A stretch of 64,000 nt of DNA, taken from assembly GCA_944389065.1 (NCBI GenBank), contig CALXKZ010000090.1, forward strand, positions 1 to 64,000, given 5' to 3'. The position numbers and the translations under genes were made by a program. The notes under the pieces were generated by a model. The model did no database searches and was not told the origin of the DNA. It saw only the letters and a program-made list of their open reading frames with translations. This document shows, one piece after another, positions 25,657-33,150 of this stretch (position 1 is its first letter; each line of letters starts with the position of its first letter). This DNA is from an uncultured Spirochaetaceae bacterium (GTDB taxonomy: Bacteria; Spirochaetota; Spirochaetia; Sphaerochaetales; Sphaerochaetaceae).

Positions 25657-27914
25657 TCTTCAACCCTCCTGATGATATAAAGTCTGGAAGAGAAATCCCC
25701 GAGCATTCTCATTCCTTCGCAGTATCCGCTTCCGGATACCTGTTCGACCAGGGATACTCCTGCGTACTTCAGAGCATCTCCCGGAACTATATAGCACTCG
25801 CTTTCCTGGGGATAAGACGATGATTCATGATCTGTCAGAAGATGGCTGCGGGAGAAGATCCTGTAGTCATATTCCGGTATGGCCTGGCTTACATAAAGTT
25901 TTTCCGCAGTCGTATTCGGCTTGAGCAGTTTCTGCAGATACAGCAGAAGGATAGTGCTTCTATCCTTGCTTGCGACGGACCAGATTATCCTGTTCCCATC
26001 TTCATCCACTTTGAACGTTCCGAACTGGAACAGTATCCTGTAGCTTTTATAGAATTCAATCTGCTGCCTGAATGCCGCCATCTCAATACGAGAGAGAGAA
26101 GATGGGTCTAGGGAATATGACAGTACTCCGAACGCTGCGACATTGAATCTTGTCTCTCTGTCTGTTATGCGGTGTGTAAGCGAATTCGGAGATGGGGCAA
26201 CGGATGATTCAATGACCGATAATGGGTACAGCATTACAGCATTCGCTATCATTGAGGCTCTTTCTATCGGATCTGAATCCGCACTCAGCCATATCGAAGC
26301 TGAGTAGCATAGCATACCAAGATCGAATCTGGAGCCGCCTGCTGCGCTCGTCTCGATATATAATCCAGGGAATCTCCGCCCGATTGAGCCTATCACCTGA
26401 TACAGTCCGAGGATATATCTATGGCAGAACGTGCCATAGTCATCGATCCCCTGATGCGAGAAAATATCGGAATAGTGTCTGGATAGGTCCCATCTGATGT
26501 AGTCGACACGGCAGCGGTCAATTACAGAGGACAGTGTGTCAATGAGCCATTCCCTTACATCCTGCCGCGTCAGATCCAATAGCTCCTCGCTTCTTCCTTT
26601 TGCATTATCTTCTTCATTCCTTCCTATTATCCAGTCAGGATGCTCCTTATACAGCAGGGATTTGCCGCTGATGCCTTCCGGTTCGAACCAGAGCCCGAAA
26701 AGAAGTCCCATCCTGTGTACACTCTCTGAGACCTCGAAGAGACCTTCTGGGAATTTCATCGTATTGGCGTGCCAGTCCCCGATGCTTGTGCGGTCGTTGC
26801 GCCGGGCTCCGAACCAGCCATCATCCACGATTATTCCTTCCAGCCCCATTTCCTTGGCACCTTCTGCCATATTCAGGACACGCTTTTCCGATAGTGAATA
26901 GTAAGCTCCTTCCCATGTATTCAGCATAAGAGGGCGCATGCGGCTTGACCATACGCTTCTTATGATGGCGCTATCTGCGAATGCATGCATTCTCTCTGAT
27001 GCGCTCCAGAGACCGTCAGGGCTGCATACCATCACTGCTTCCGGGGAAGAAAAAGACTCTCCGGGTTTCAGCGGCCATGAGAACATCTCCGGATTGATTC
27101 CCCATGCAATATGCGTAAGCCCATATGGCGTATGAGAGAATACTGCTCTGTGAGGACCTGAGTAGATAAGGTTGCAGATATAAGCAGTCCCATCCCCCGC
27201 TTCCAGTATGAAGCCCGGATTCGCTTCCGCTGAAGATGCCATCCTTCTGGATTCAGAGATGATGCTCCCATCCTTGATCGGTCTTCTGACTTTTCCGAAC
27301 TCTCTCGCCCAAGTGCCGGAGAACGTCGTTACAGACATATTGTCTGTCCTGAAATCCAGCTGTGAAGATAAGAGAGAGCGCACGATTATCGGCTTATTTC
27401 CTTTTGCTGTTATGATGCTGCGTCTTGTTATTGCATCCAGAGATGGGAAGACCGTGTAAATCAGTCTTAATTCAATCTGCCTCAGATCATCATCAAAGAT
27501 AAGCTCAAGAGTCTCTGCATCTCCCGCTTTGTCCTTTGCCTGCGGCAGTCCGCTGCCGATCATAAGTATCCCATCATTCTTTCTGTATCCGGAGAAGCGG
27601 AAGTCTGCTGTTCTTTCCCCGCTCTCTCCCCAGGATATGGCTACAAGAGGAACCCTGTAGTCTCCTTTCCCCTCTGATGAGAATTCCAGAAGGGTATCAT
27701 CAAGAACCAGTGTATCGTCTTCTTCGGATAAGTATGTTGCCATTCCTGGAGCAATGTACCGCTTTTCCCTTATTGCTGTCAGGGAAGATCCTGCATCACG
27801 GAGTTTTCTCCCGTAATACAGATGCTCTGCATGGCCTGATGGCAGTATATGGAAAATATAGCTCGTATTGCATGTTGAAAGATGGAAGATGCTTCCGTTC
27901 TCGATTCCTATCAT
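25653..27914 (-). CDS. Alpha-galactosidase, glycoside hydrolase family 36
   Basis: A 753-aa GH36 enzyme without a signal peptide, so a cytoplasmic hydrolase of alpha-galactosides such as melibiose or raffinose products. An N-terminal beta-sandwich (to ~320) precedes the barrel. The barrel shows VDDGWFGARRND (~370), GDWHANTMKFPEGL, GLWFEPEG (~425), and the nucleophile region DYIRWDLSR (~480). The acid/base region is AAGGSRFDLGML followed by WLSADSDPIERA (~545), close to the family WTSDD pattern. The start has GAGGT six bases before ATG. First gene of an operon with gpsA. Confidence 0.92.
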   Translation of the reverse strand: MIGIENGSIFHLSTCNTSYIFHILPSGHAEHLYYGRKLRDAGSSLTAIREKRYIAPGMATYLSEEDDTLVLDDTLLEFSSEGKGDYRVPLVAISWGESGERTADFRFSGYRKNDGILMIGSGLPQAKDKAGDAETLELIFDDDLRQIELRLIYTVFPSLDAITRRSIITAKGNKPIIVRSLLSSQLDFRTDNMSVTTFSGTWAREFGKVRRPIKDGSIISESRRMASSAEANPGFILEAGDGTAYICNLIYSGPHRAVFSHTPYGLTHIAWGINPEMFSWPLKPGESFSSPEAVMVCSPDGLWSASERMHAFADSAIIRSVWSSRMRPLMLNTWEGAYYSLSEKRVLNMAEGAKEMGLEGIIVDDGWFGARRNDRTSIGDWHANTMKFPEGLFEVSESVHRMGLLFGLWFEPEGISGKSLLYKEHPDWIIGRNEEDNAKGRSEELLDLTRQDVREWLIDTLSSVIDRCRVDYIRWDLSRHYSDIFSHQGIDDYGTFCHRYILGLYQVIGSIGRRFPGLYIETSAAGGSRFDLGMLCYSASIWLSADSDPIERASMIANAVMLYPLSVIESSVAPSPNSLTHRITDRETRFNVAAFGVLSYSLDPSSLSRIEMAAFRQQIEFYKSYRILFQFGTFKVDEDGNRIIWSVASKDRSTILLLYLQKLLKPNTTAEKLYVSQAIPEYDYRIFSRSHLLTDHESSSYPQESECYIVPGDALKYAGVSLVEQVSGSGYCEGMRMLGDFSSRLYIIRRVED

Positions 27915-27937
27915 GGCAGACCTCAGTTCTTTGTTGT

Positions 27938-27949
27938 ATGATATATCAT
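27938..27949. promoter_or_regulatory. Palindrome between divergent GH36 and unknown gene
   Basis: The perfect 12-bp palindrome ATGATATATCAT contains TATCAT on both strands. On the minus strand it lies at a suitable distance to act as a -10 for the alpha-galactosidase. It could also be an operator controlling both genes. Confidence 0.4.
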
Positions 27950-27968
27950 TGAGGAGAAATCTGCCACT

Positions 27969-29144
27969 GTGGATATAAAACGGCTTGTGCTCTGGGAAGG
28001 GCGTTATGCGACGTATATGTCAAATGACATATTTGCTGCAACAATTGAAGATCAGGGAGATGTGCTTCTGGAGCTGACGTCCAGAGCGCTCTCAGGTGCC
28101 AGGATAAATGCGCTGGCGCTTCCTTATTTCCGTTCAACAGGTGAGAGCGTCGAGTCCGATCCCAATGGATCATGGTGGCAGAACAGGCAGAGCCTGTATC
28201 AGGCCGGCGGCGGATATTTCTCATTCCTGACGGACCGTGGACTCAGCACGGATCCATACTGGATTCTCAGAAAATATGGTACAGAGGATGAATTCGGAGG
28301 AGTCTGGCGTTATTCAGAGCTTAAGATCCGGGGAGATGGTGGATACAAGCTTGGGAAGATCGATATGATCCTTCCTGGACAGCCTGTCCTGTATACGGCG
28401 ATAAGAATAGAGAACAAGGGTGAGACTGAGCTCAGAGCCTCTGCTGCATGGCACTCGATGCTTGGGTATCCTGCAATCGAAACGGGAACGATGATTCAGA
28501 CAAGCGCCCGTTATTTTACCGCATATGGTATGACACAGAGGGAATCCGGGGTAGGCAGGTTCCGTCCAGGTATTGTCTTCGATGATCTGAAGCACGCTCC
28601 ATTGATGCGTGGGGGAAACGCCGATGCCGGCTATGTCCCATCTCCGACAGGGACGTATGATTACATAATCGGCAAGATCCCGGAGCGCGATGAGAAAGCC
28701 TGGATAGCTGTCAACAATCCCCGTAGCCAGCTTCTGTTTTTTATGCTTACACCCAGCAAGGCCGAGAAAGAGGAGGACTATCTCTTCCCCAATGCGGATA
28801 TCACAGAGAATTTCCTTGGACGGATGGATGCTCCATGGGCTCTGTATGATGGCGGGGTTCCTGAAGTGATGTCTCTTACCTGCGGTTTCAATGCAGGTCC
28901 CAAAGGCACGCGCAATATGGTTGTACCTACTGGCTGTTCTAGAATGGTTTATCTTGCAAACGGGTTTGCCAGCTATGACAATCCTCGTATCGCCCTTGGC
29001 TATTCCTCTACGGAATTCACTGAAGAGGGTGTTGTTTTCAAACGGACCAAGAGCTGGGCATTCATTGCAATCGATCACAGTTTCAAGGCTATCAGAAGAC
29101 AGGCTGAGAAGGTCTTCTCAGGGGATTCTGAGGATGCCGGTTGA
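27969..29144 (+). CDS. Unrecognised protein, possibly carbohydrate-related
   Basis: A 391-aa protein with no signal peptide or membrane helix. Beta-strand-rich segments alternate with conserved-looking aromatic patches (WWQNRQSLYQAGGGYFSF around residue 80, WRYSELKI near 115), reminiscent of galactose-mutarotase-like or glycosidase-associated beta-sandwich domains. I cannot assign a family. The GTG at 27969 is chosen because the protein pattern LWEGRYATY starts there and GAGGAG lies 12 bases upstream; an ATG at 28017 is the alternative. It is divergent from an alpha-galactosidase with only 54 bases between, so a role in alpha-galactoside use is suggested by context. Confidence 0.6.
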   Translation: MDIKRLVLWEGRYATYMSNDIFAATIEDQGDVLLELTSRALSGARINALALPYFRSTGESVESDPNGSWWQNRQSLYQAGGGYFSFLTDRGLSTDPYWILRKYGTEDEFGGVWRYSELKIRGDGGYKLGKIDMILPGQPVLYTAIRIENKGETELRASAAWHSMLGYPAIETGTMIQTSARYFTAYGMTQRESGVGRFRPGIVFDDLKHAPLMRGGNADAGYVPSPTGTYDYIIGKIPERDEKAWIAVNNPRSQLLFFMLTPSKAEKEEDYLFPNADITENFLGRMDAPWALYDGGVPEVMSLTCGFNAGPKGTRNMVVPTGCSRMVYLANGFASYDNPRIALGYSSTEFTEEGVVFKRTKSWAFIAIDHSFKAIRRQAEKVFSGDSEDAG

Positions 29145-29189
29145 CTCCTTGGCTCAATGCTAATACCTTACGACTGAAGAGGTGTTTAC

Positions 29190-30359
29190 ATGGATAGGTA
29201 TGTCTATCTTGATAATAATGGTACAACCAGAACAGCAGATGAGGTTCTGGAGTTCATGAGAGAGAACTCTGCTTTGTATGGCAATGCTTCCAGCATGCAT
29301 ACGCTGGGACGCAATGCAGCTGCAGGAATCGATTGGGCACGTGGCAGGGTCGCATCGCTTATCGGAGCGGAGCCGGAGGAGATTTATTTCACATCCGGAG
29401 CAACGGAAAGCAACAATACGGTATTCGGCATTTTCAGAGATAGAGCTGATGATGGTGATAAGCGCAACCGCATAGTCATCTCCTCTGTCGAGCATCCTGC
29501 CTCGATTGAAAGCGCAAAGTATCTGAGAAAGAAGGGGTACCGTGTCGATCTCTGTCCTGTGGATCATTCAGGGCGCGTGATTGTATCTGAGCTTGAGAAG
29601 CTGATGGACGATGATGTTGCCTTGGTTTCCATTATGACAGGCAATAATGAGACCGGGACGATACAGCCTGTTGCAGAGTGTGCGGCTGTAGCCCACAGGC
29701 ATGGTGCGTATTTCCATACAGATGCGACACAGGCTATCGGGAAGATACCTGTCAATGTGGATGATTCAGGCGCGGACTACCTATCGCTCTCTGCCCATAA
29801 GTTCTATGGGCCAAAAGGCATTGGTGTTCTCTATGCGAGGAAGGGGGTTCCTATTCTTCCTTACATACATGGAGGACATCAGGAGAAAGGAATGAGAGCC
29901 GGAACATACAACAATCAGGCAATCTACGGGCTGGGAAAGGCTGTTGAGCTTGCTGAGGCTGGCCTTATTGAAGAGCATGACAGACTCTGGGAGATGAGGG
30001 AAGCTCTTAGAAAAGGAATTGAGGAGAAGATCCCGGATGTGATCATAAATGGCTCGAATGATGAGAATCTATGCCTTCCTGGCACTTTGAATGTTTCTTT
30101 CCCCGGAGCAGAAGGCGAATCGATACTTCTCTATCTGGATCTTGAGGGAATCGAGGTATCAACAGGATCTGCATGTGCTACAGGATCCCTGGAGCCAAGC
30201 TATGTCCTTCTTGCCTCAGGGCTTGATGTAGAGCTTGCTCACGGATCCGTCAGGTTCTCATTCGGCAGATACAATACTATGGAAGATGTCAGCTATGTGC
30301 TGGAAAAGCTCCCGCCGATCATCTCAAGGATAAGGGCGATGAGCACAAGGAGGGGATGA
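29190..30359 (+). CDS. nifS: Cysteine desulfurase NifS-type
   Basis: A 389-aa PLP enzyme that takes sulfur from cysteine for iron-sulfur cluster assembly. Family features in order: YLDNNGTT at the N-terminus, TSGATESNN (~70), the HTDATQAIGK region (~180), the PLP lysine in SLSAHKFYGPKG (~207), and the mobile-loop cysteine in STGSACATGS (~330). GAGGTG precedes the ATG. The stop overlaps the nifU start. The pair serves general cluster assembly, since no nitrogenase genes are near. Confidence 0.95.
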   Translation: MDRYVYLDNNGTTRTADEVLEFMRENSALYGNASSMHTLGRNAAAGIDWARGRVASLIGAEPEEIYFTSGATESNNTVFGIFRDRADDGDKRNRIVISSVEHPASIESAKYLRKKGYRVDLCPVDHSGRVIVSELEKLMDDDVALVSIMTGNNETGTIQPVAECAAVAHRHGAYFHTDATQAIGKIPVNVDDSGADYLSLSAHKFYGPKGIGVLYARKGVPILPYIHGGHQEKGMRAGTYNNQAIYGLGKAVELAEAGLIEEHDRLWEMREALRKGIEEKIPDVIINGSNDENLCLPGTLNVSFPGAEGESILLYLDLEGIEVSTGSACATGSLEPSYVLLASGLDVELAHGSVRFSFGRYNTMEDVSYVLEKLPPIISRIRAMSTRRG

Positions 30360-30970
30360 TGCAGAGTTTCATGTCTCAATGGGTATATACGGATACAGTC
30401 AAGGATCATTTCATGAATCCGAGGAATCTCTGGAAGGAAGGTGAGGATTTCACGCCCGATGGAGTCGGCGAGGTTGGGTCGCTTGCATGCGGGGATCAGA
30501 TGCGTGTCGGTATAAAGGTCGCAGATGGCAGAATCAGCGATCTCAGATGGCTGACATATGGATGTGCCTCTGCGATTGCCTCGACTTCTATGATGAGTGA
30601 GATCGCAATCGGAATGACTCTGGATGAGGCGTATCATATCACTCCGCAGATGATAACAGATAAGCTTGGGGGGCTCCCTGAGCACAAGTTCCACTGCTCA
30701 GTTCTTGGAGATAAGGCACTCAGGGCTGCAATCGATGATTATCTTGAGAAGCATAATATGGATAATCCGTACAAGGGGACGACTGCACGGATAATCTGCG
30801 AGTGCAAAGGCGTTACGGACCATATGATCGAAGACCTTGTAAAGAATGATAAGGTAAGGAATTTCCAGGAGCTTCAGGATGCTACAGGATGCTGTACTGC
30901 CTGCGGAAAGTGCAAGGACAGGATCCTTGAAGAGCTTAATGAGTGCCTTCATATATATGGTAAGCAATGA
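30359..30970 (+). CDS. nifU: NifU-type iron-sulfur scaffold (IscU + BFD-like domains)
   Basis: A 203-aa scaffold with an IscU-like domain (residues ~10-130) containing the three cluster cysteines (GEVGSLACGD, TYGCASAIAS, FHCSVLG) and a C-terminal BFD-like [2Fe-2S] domain with CECKGVT and GCCTACGKC. It lacks the third thioredoxin-like domain of full NifU. The second of two ATGs (30359) is chosen because AAGGAGG lies five bases before it; it overlaps the nifS stop (TGATG). Confidence 0.92.
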   Translation: MQSFMSQWVYTDTVKDHFMNPRNLWKEGEDFTPDGVGEVGSLACGDQMRVGIKVADGRISDLRWLTYGCASAIASTSMMSEIAIGMTLDEAYHITPQMITDKLGGLPEHKFHCSVLGDKALRAAIDDYLEKHNMDNPYKGTTARIICECKGVTDHMIEDLVKNDKVRNFQELQDATGCCTACGKCKDRILEELNECLHIYGKQ

Positions 30971-31290
30971 TAAGCGTATATCTCGATCTTGTCCGTGATG
31001 CGCTCTATCCGCGTAAGCGCGGATTGCTGACGAAAAGGAATAAATTCCTCGCAGTCGCAGATCTGAAAGAGATGAGTGCGGAGGATATAAAGAAGCTCCG
31101 CCTCAGTCTCCGCCTCTCTTCTGGGATGTTCGCATCAGTCATGGGAGTGTCGGAAAAGACTGTTGAAGCATGGGAGAGCGGTACGAACAGGCCCGCGGGA
31201 TCATCACTCCGCATTATGAATATGCTCTCAATCTATCCTGACATTCTGGTTGAGACCCGTACTGTATTCGAAACCGGAGATGGCAGATAG
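30967..31290 (+). CDS. Helix-turn-helix (XRE-type) regulator in the nifSU operon
   Basis: A 107-aa protein whose central helix-turn-helix (residues ~50-82, SGMFASVMGVSEKTVEAWESG) is of the Cro/C1/HigA antitoxin type. The start overlaps the nifU stop by 4 bases, so it is cotranscribed with nifSU. No HigB-like toxin is adjacent. It has a single Met-rich helix but no cysteines, so it is not an IscR-like cluster sensor. It may autoregulate the operon or be an orphan antitoxin. Confidence 0.75.
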   Translation: MISVYLDLVRDALYPRKRGLLTKRNKFLAVADLKEMSAEDIKKLRLSLRLSSGMFASVMGVSEKTVEAWESGTNRPAGSSLRIMNMLSIYPDILVETRTVFETGDGR

Positions 31291-31294
31291 CATG

Positions 31295-31361
31295 CAGATC
31301 CGAGCCTGAGAAGGAGCTTTAGGGGTATTTCCTATTCTTCTTCTCAAGGCTGGCAGATCTG
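31295..31361. terminator. Long imperfect hairpin between convergent genes
   Basis: CAGATC (31295-31300) pairs with GATCTG (31356-31361), and inner arms AGCC-TGAGAAG and CTTCTCA-AGGCT extend the stem with bulges. It lies between the ends of the HTH gene and the minus-strand uridine kinase-like gene and could end both transcripts. Confidence 0.5.
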
Positions 31362-31364
31362 GAA

Positions 31365-33017
31365 TCAGATAGCACCGTAAATCGATCCTCCGATGAATTC
31401 CCTGAGAGTCGAGTCTGGGGGGACCTGCTCTGAGGACATCGGATAGATAAGGCTCAGGAAATCTATTAGCCTTCTTGCAACGGCATATGGTTCGCCATCT
31501 TCCTTCTTTACGGATTTCAGGAGCGGGATTGCATAAACAGAGAGAACAGGCAGCTCATACTCAAGAGCGCTGTTTATCATGACATCTGCATTATTCTGGA
31601 AGGGAAAGATGTTGTTCTTCTCTCCGCGCTCAACCTGAGGCCATCTTCTCAGCGTTTCAGAGGCGGTTATCCCTCTTGTCCTATTGTCTCGGACCATTCT
31701 CCTGAGAATACGGTTATCTGTAGTGCTTATCCTCAGCCTTGTATCCAGATTGACCTGCGTCAGTGCTGAGATGTAGACGCGGAAAACAAGATCTTCGGGG
31801 AAATCCGCAATCAGAGCGGGGTTCAACCCGTGGATGCCTTCGATTATGAGTATGGATTTCTCTCCCATCCTGATAGTGCTCTCGCTCAGGACAGTCTTCT
31901 TTTCCTTGAATGAATGGGATGCAGGATGGATCTCTTTCCCCGCTGCCAGATCGGCAAGCTGACTCCTGAACAGGGGAATATCCAGAGAGTGGAGAACATC
32001 AAAGTCCTTCTCTCCGTTCTCATCTACGGGAATATCCGGTTCGGATAGGTAATAATCATCGAGGGATAGCCTTATTGGCTCATATCCAAGGATCTTCAGC
32101 TCATCTGTGAGTTTCATTGAAGATGTGGTCTTCCCGGATGAAGACGGTCCTGCGATGAATACAGCTTTTACCGTTTCCTTCTTCTTTATTGCAGCCGCAA
32201 TCGAGGCAATCCTCTGTCTCTGGAGCGATTCAGAGAGCCTTATGGTCTCTGTTATAGAGCCATCTGCGATCTTCATGTTCAGATCACCGAGGGATCTTAT
32301 CTCAAGGATCTCTGATATTCTCTTGTTTTCCCTGAATACAGAGAAGAGCAGTGGATTATCTGTAAAAGGCATGATCTGGAAAGGATTTCTTGACTGGGGA
32401 TACCTTAGAAGCAGTCCCCCTTGATAATCCATCAGTTCCCAGAGTCCTAGATACCCAGCAGAAGGGAGCATCGGCTCATGGTACAGTTCATAGCATGTGC
32501 CCATCTTCGCGAATCTGTAATCACTTCCGTTCTCTGTCATCAGAAGCTTCTTCGTCTCATCAAGCCTCCTGTTCTCAGCGTAGGCAATTGCTTCTTCGGC
32601 TGAGAGAGTTGCTATTTCTATCGGAAGATTATCCCTGATGGCATCCTGCATGGCTTCCCTGAGCCTGTCTGTATCAGGCTTCATGCCATCTCTGTAACGG
32701 AAGAAGAAACCATCTCCAAGGCTGTGGCCTATGATCAGGGTCCTTTCCGGCGCTATGAGCGCAGAGGCATAACAGAGAAGGAAGCAGAGGGATTTCCTGT
32801 ATATACGCTTCCCTTCCTGGGATATTACTCTGATAGTCTTTATCTCTGCATTCCCTTCGACTCTTTCCCTGAGGGAAACTATATAGCCATTGACGTATGC
32901 AGCAGCTATGGGATTATCCATATAGCTTATGCTGTATCTGTCAATAAGACTTAAAAGCTCTGTCCCTGTTTCAGTGATAATCTCGACACCATCAATCAGC
33001 ACTTTGATCTTTTCCAT
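31365..33017 (-). CDS. TGS/ThrRS-like domain fused to uridine kinase-like nucleoside kinase
   Basis: A 550-aa protein. The N-terminal ~70 residues look like a TGS domain, residues ~80-250 resemble the second additional domain of threonyl-tRNA synthetase, and residues ~290-500 are a P-loop nucleoside kinase with Walker A AGPSSSGKTT, SLDDYYL and LIIEGIHGLNP. This architecture is known from a family annotated as uridine kinase or nucleoside kinase. The frame is open to 33218, but the ATG at 33017 fits the family start and a -10 six bases before it. Whether the ThrRS-like part senses RNA or threonine is not known. Confidence 0.85.
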   Translation of the reverse strand: MEKIKVLIDGVEIITETGTELLSLIDRYSISYMDNPIAAAYVNGYIVSLRERVEGNAEIKTIRVISQEGKRIYRKSLCFLLCYASALIAPERTLIIGHSLGDGFFFRYRDGMKPDTDRLREAMQDAIRDNLPIEIATLSAEEAIAYAENRRLDETKKLLMTENGSDYRFAKMGTCYELYHEPMLPSAGYLGLWELMDYQGGLLLRYPQSRNPFQIMPFTDNPLLFSVFRENKRISEILEIRSLGDLNMKIADGSITETIRLSESLQRQRIASIAAAIKKKETVKAVFIAGPSSSGKTTSSMKLTDELKILGYEPIRLSLDDYYLSEPDIPVDENGEKDFDVLHSLDIPLFRSQLADLAAGKEIHPASHSFKEKKTVLSESTIRMGEKSILIIEGIHGLNPALIADFPEDLVFRVYISALTQVNLDTRLRISTTDNRILRRMVRDNRTRGITASETLRRWPQVERGEKNNIFPFQNNADVMINSALEYELPVLSVYAIPLLKSVKKEDGEPYAVARRLIDFLSLIYPMSSEQVPPDSTLREFIGGSIYGAI

Positions 33018-33023
33018 GTTCTC

Positions 33024-33029
33024 ATGATA
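33024..33029 (-). promoter_or_regulatory. -10 hexamer of a leaderless promoter (uridine kinase-like gene)
   Basis: Minus-strand TGC-TATCAT ends six bases before the ATG at 33017; no Shine-Dalgarno. Confidence 0.58.
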
Positions 33030-33138
33030 GCAGATGGCTGTGGATGAATGTGTGAATTTCCTGTTTGCGCAATGGAGAAGAGAGGTCTGGAATCTGGAGA
33101 GCATGGACAAGGCAGGGGACGCTGATGCATATTTGGAG

Positions 33139-33144
33139 TATAAT
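33139..33144 (+). promoter_or_regulatory. -10 hexamer of a leaderless promoter (AFOR-like gene)
   Basis: Consensus TATAAT ends six bases before the ATG at 33151, where the family N-terminus also begins. This argues against the upstream in-frame ATG at 33034. Confidence 0.6.
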
Positions 33145-33150
33145 CGACTT

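Noticed and set aside
33034..33150. N-terminal extension of the AFOR-like protein and a shared bidirectional -10 with the uridine kinase-like gene
   Set aside because: The family N-terminus and a consensus TATAAT point to the ATG at 33151, so the upstream ATG and the 16-base divergent spacing are not needed.
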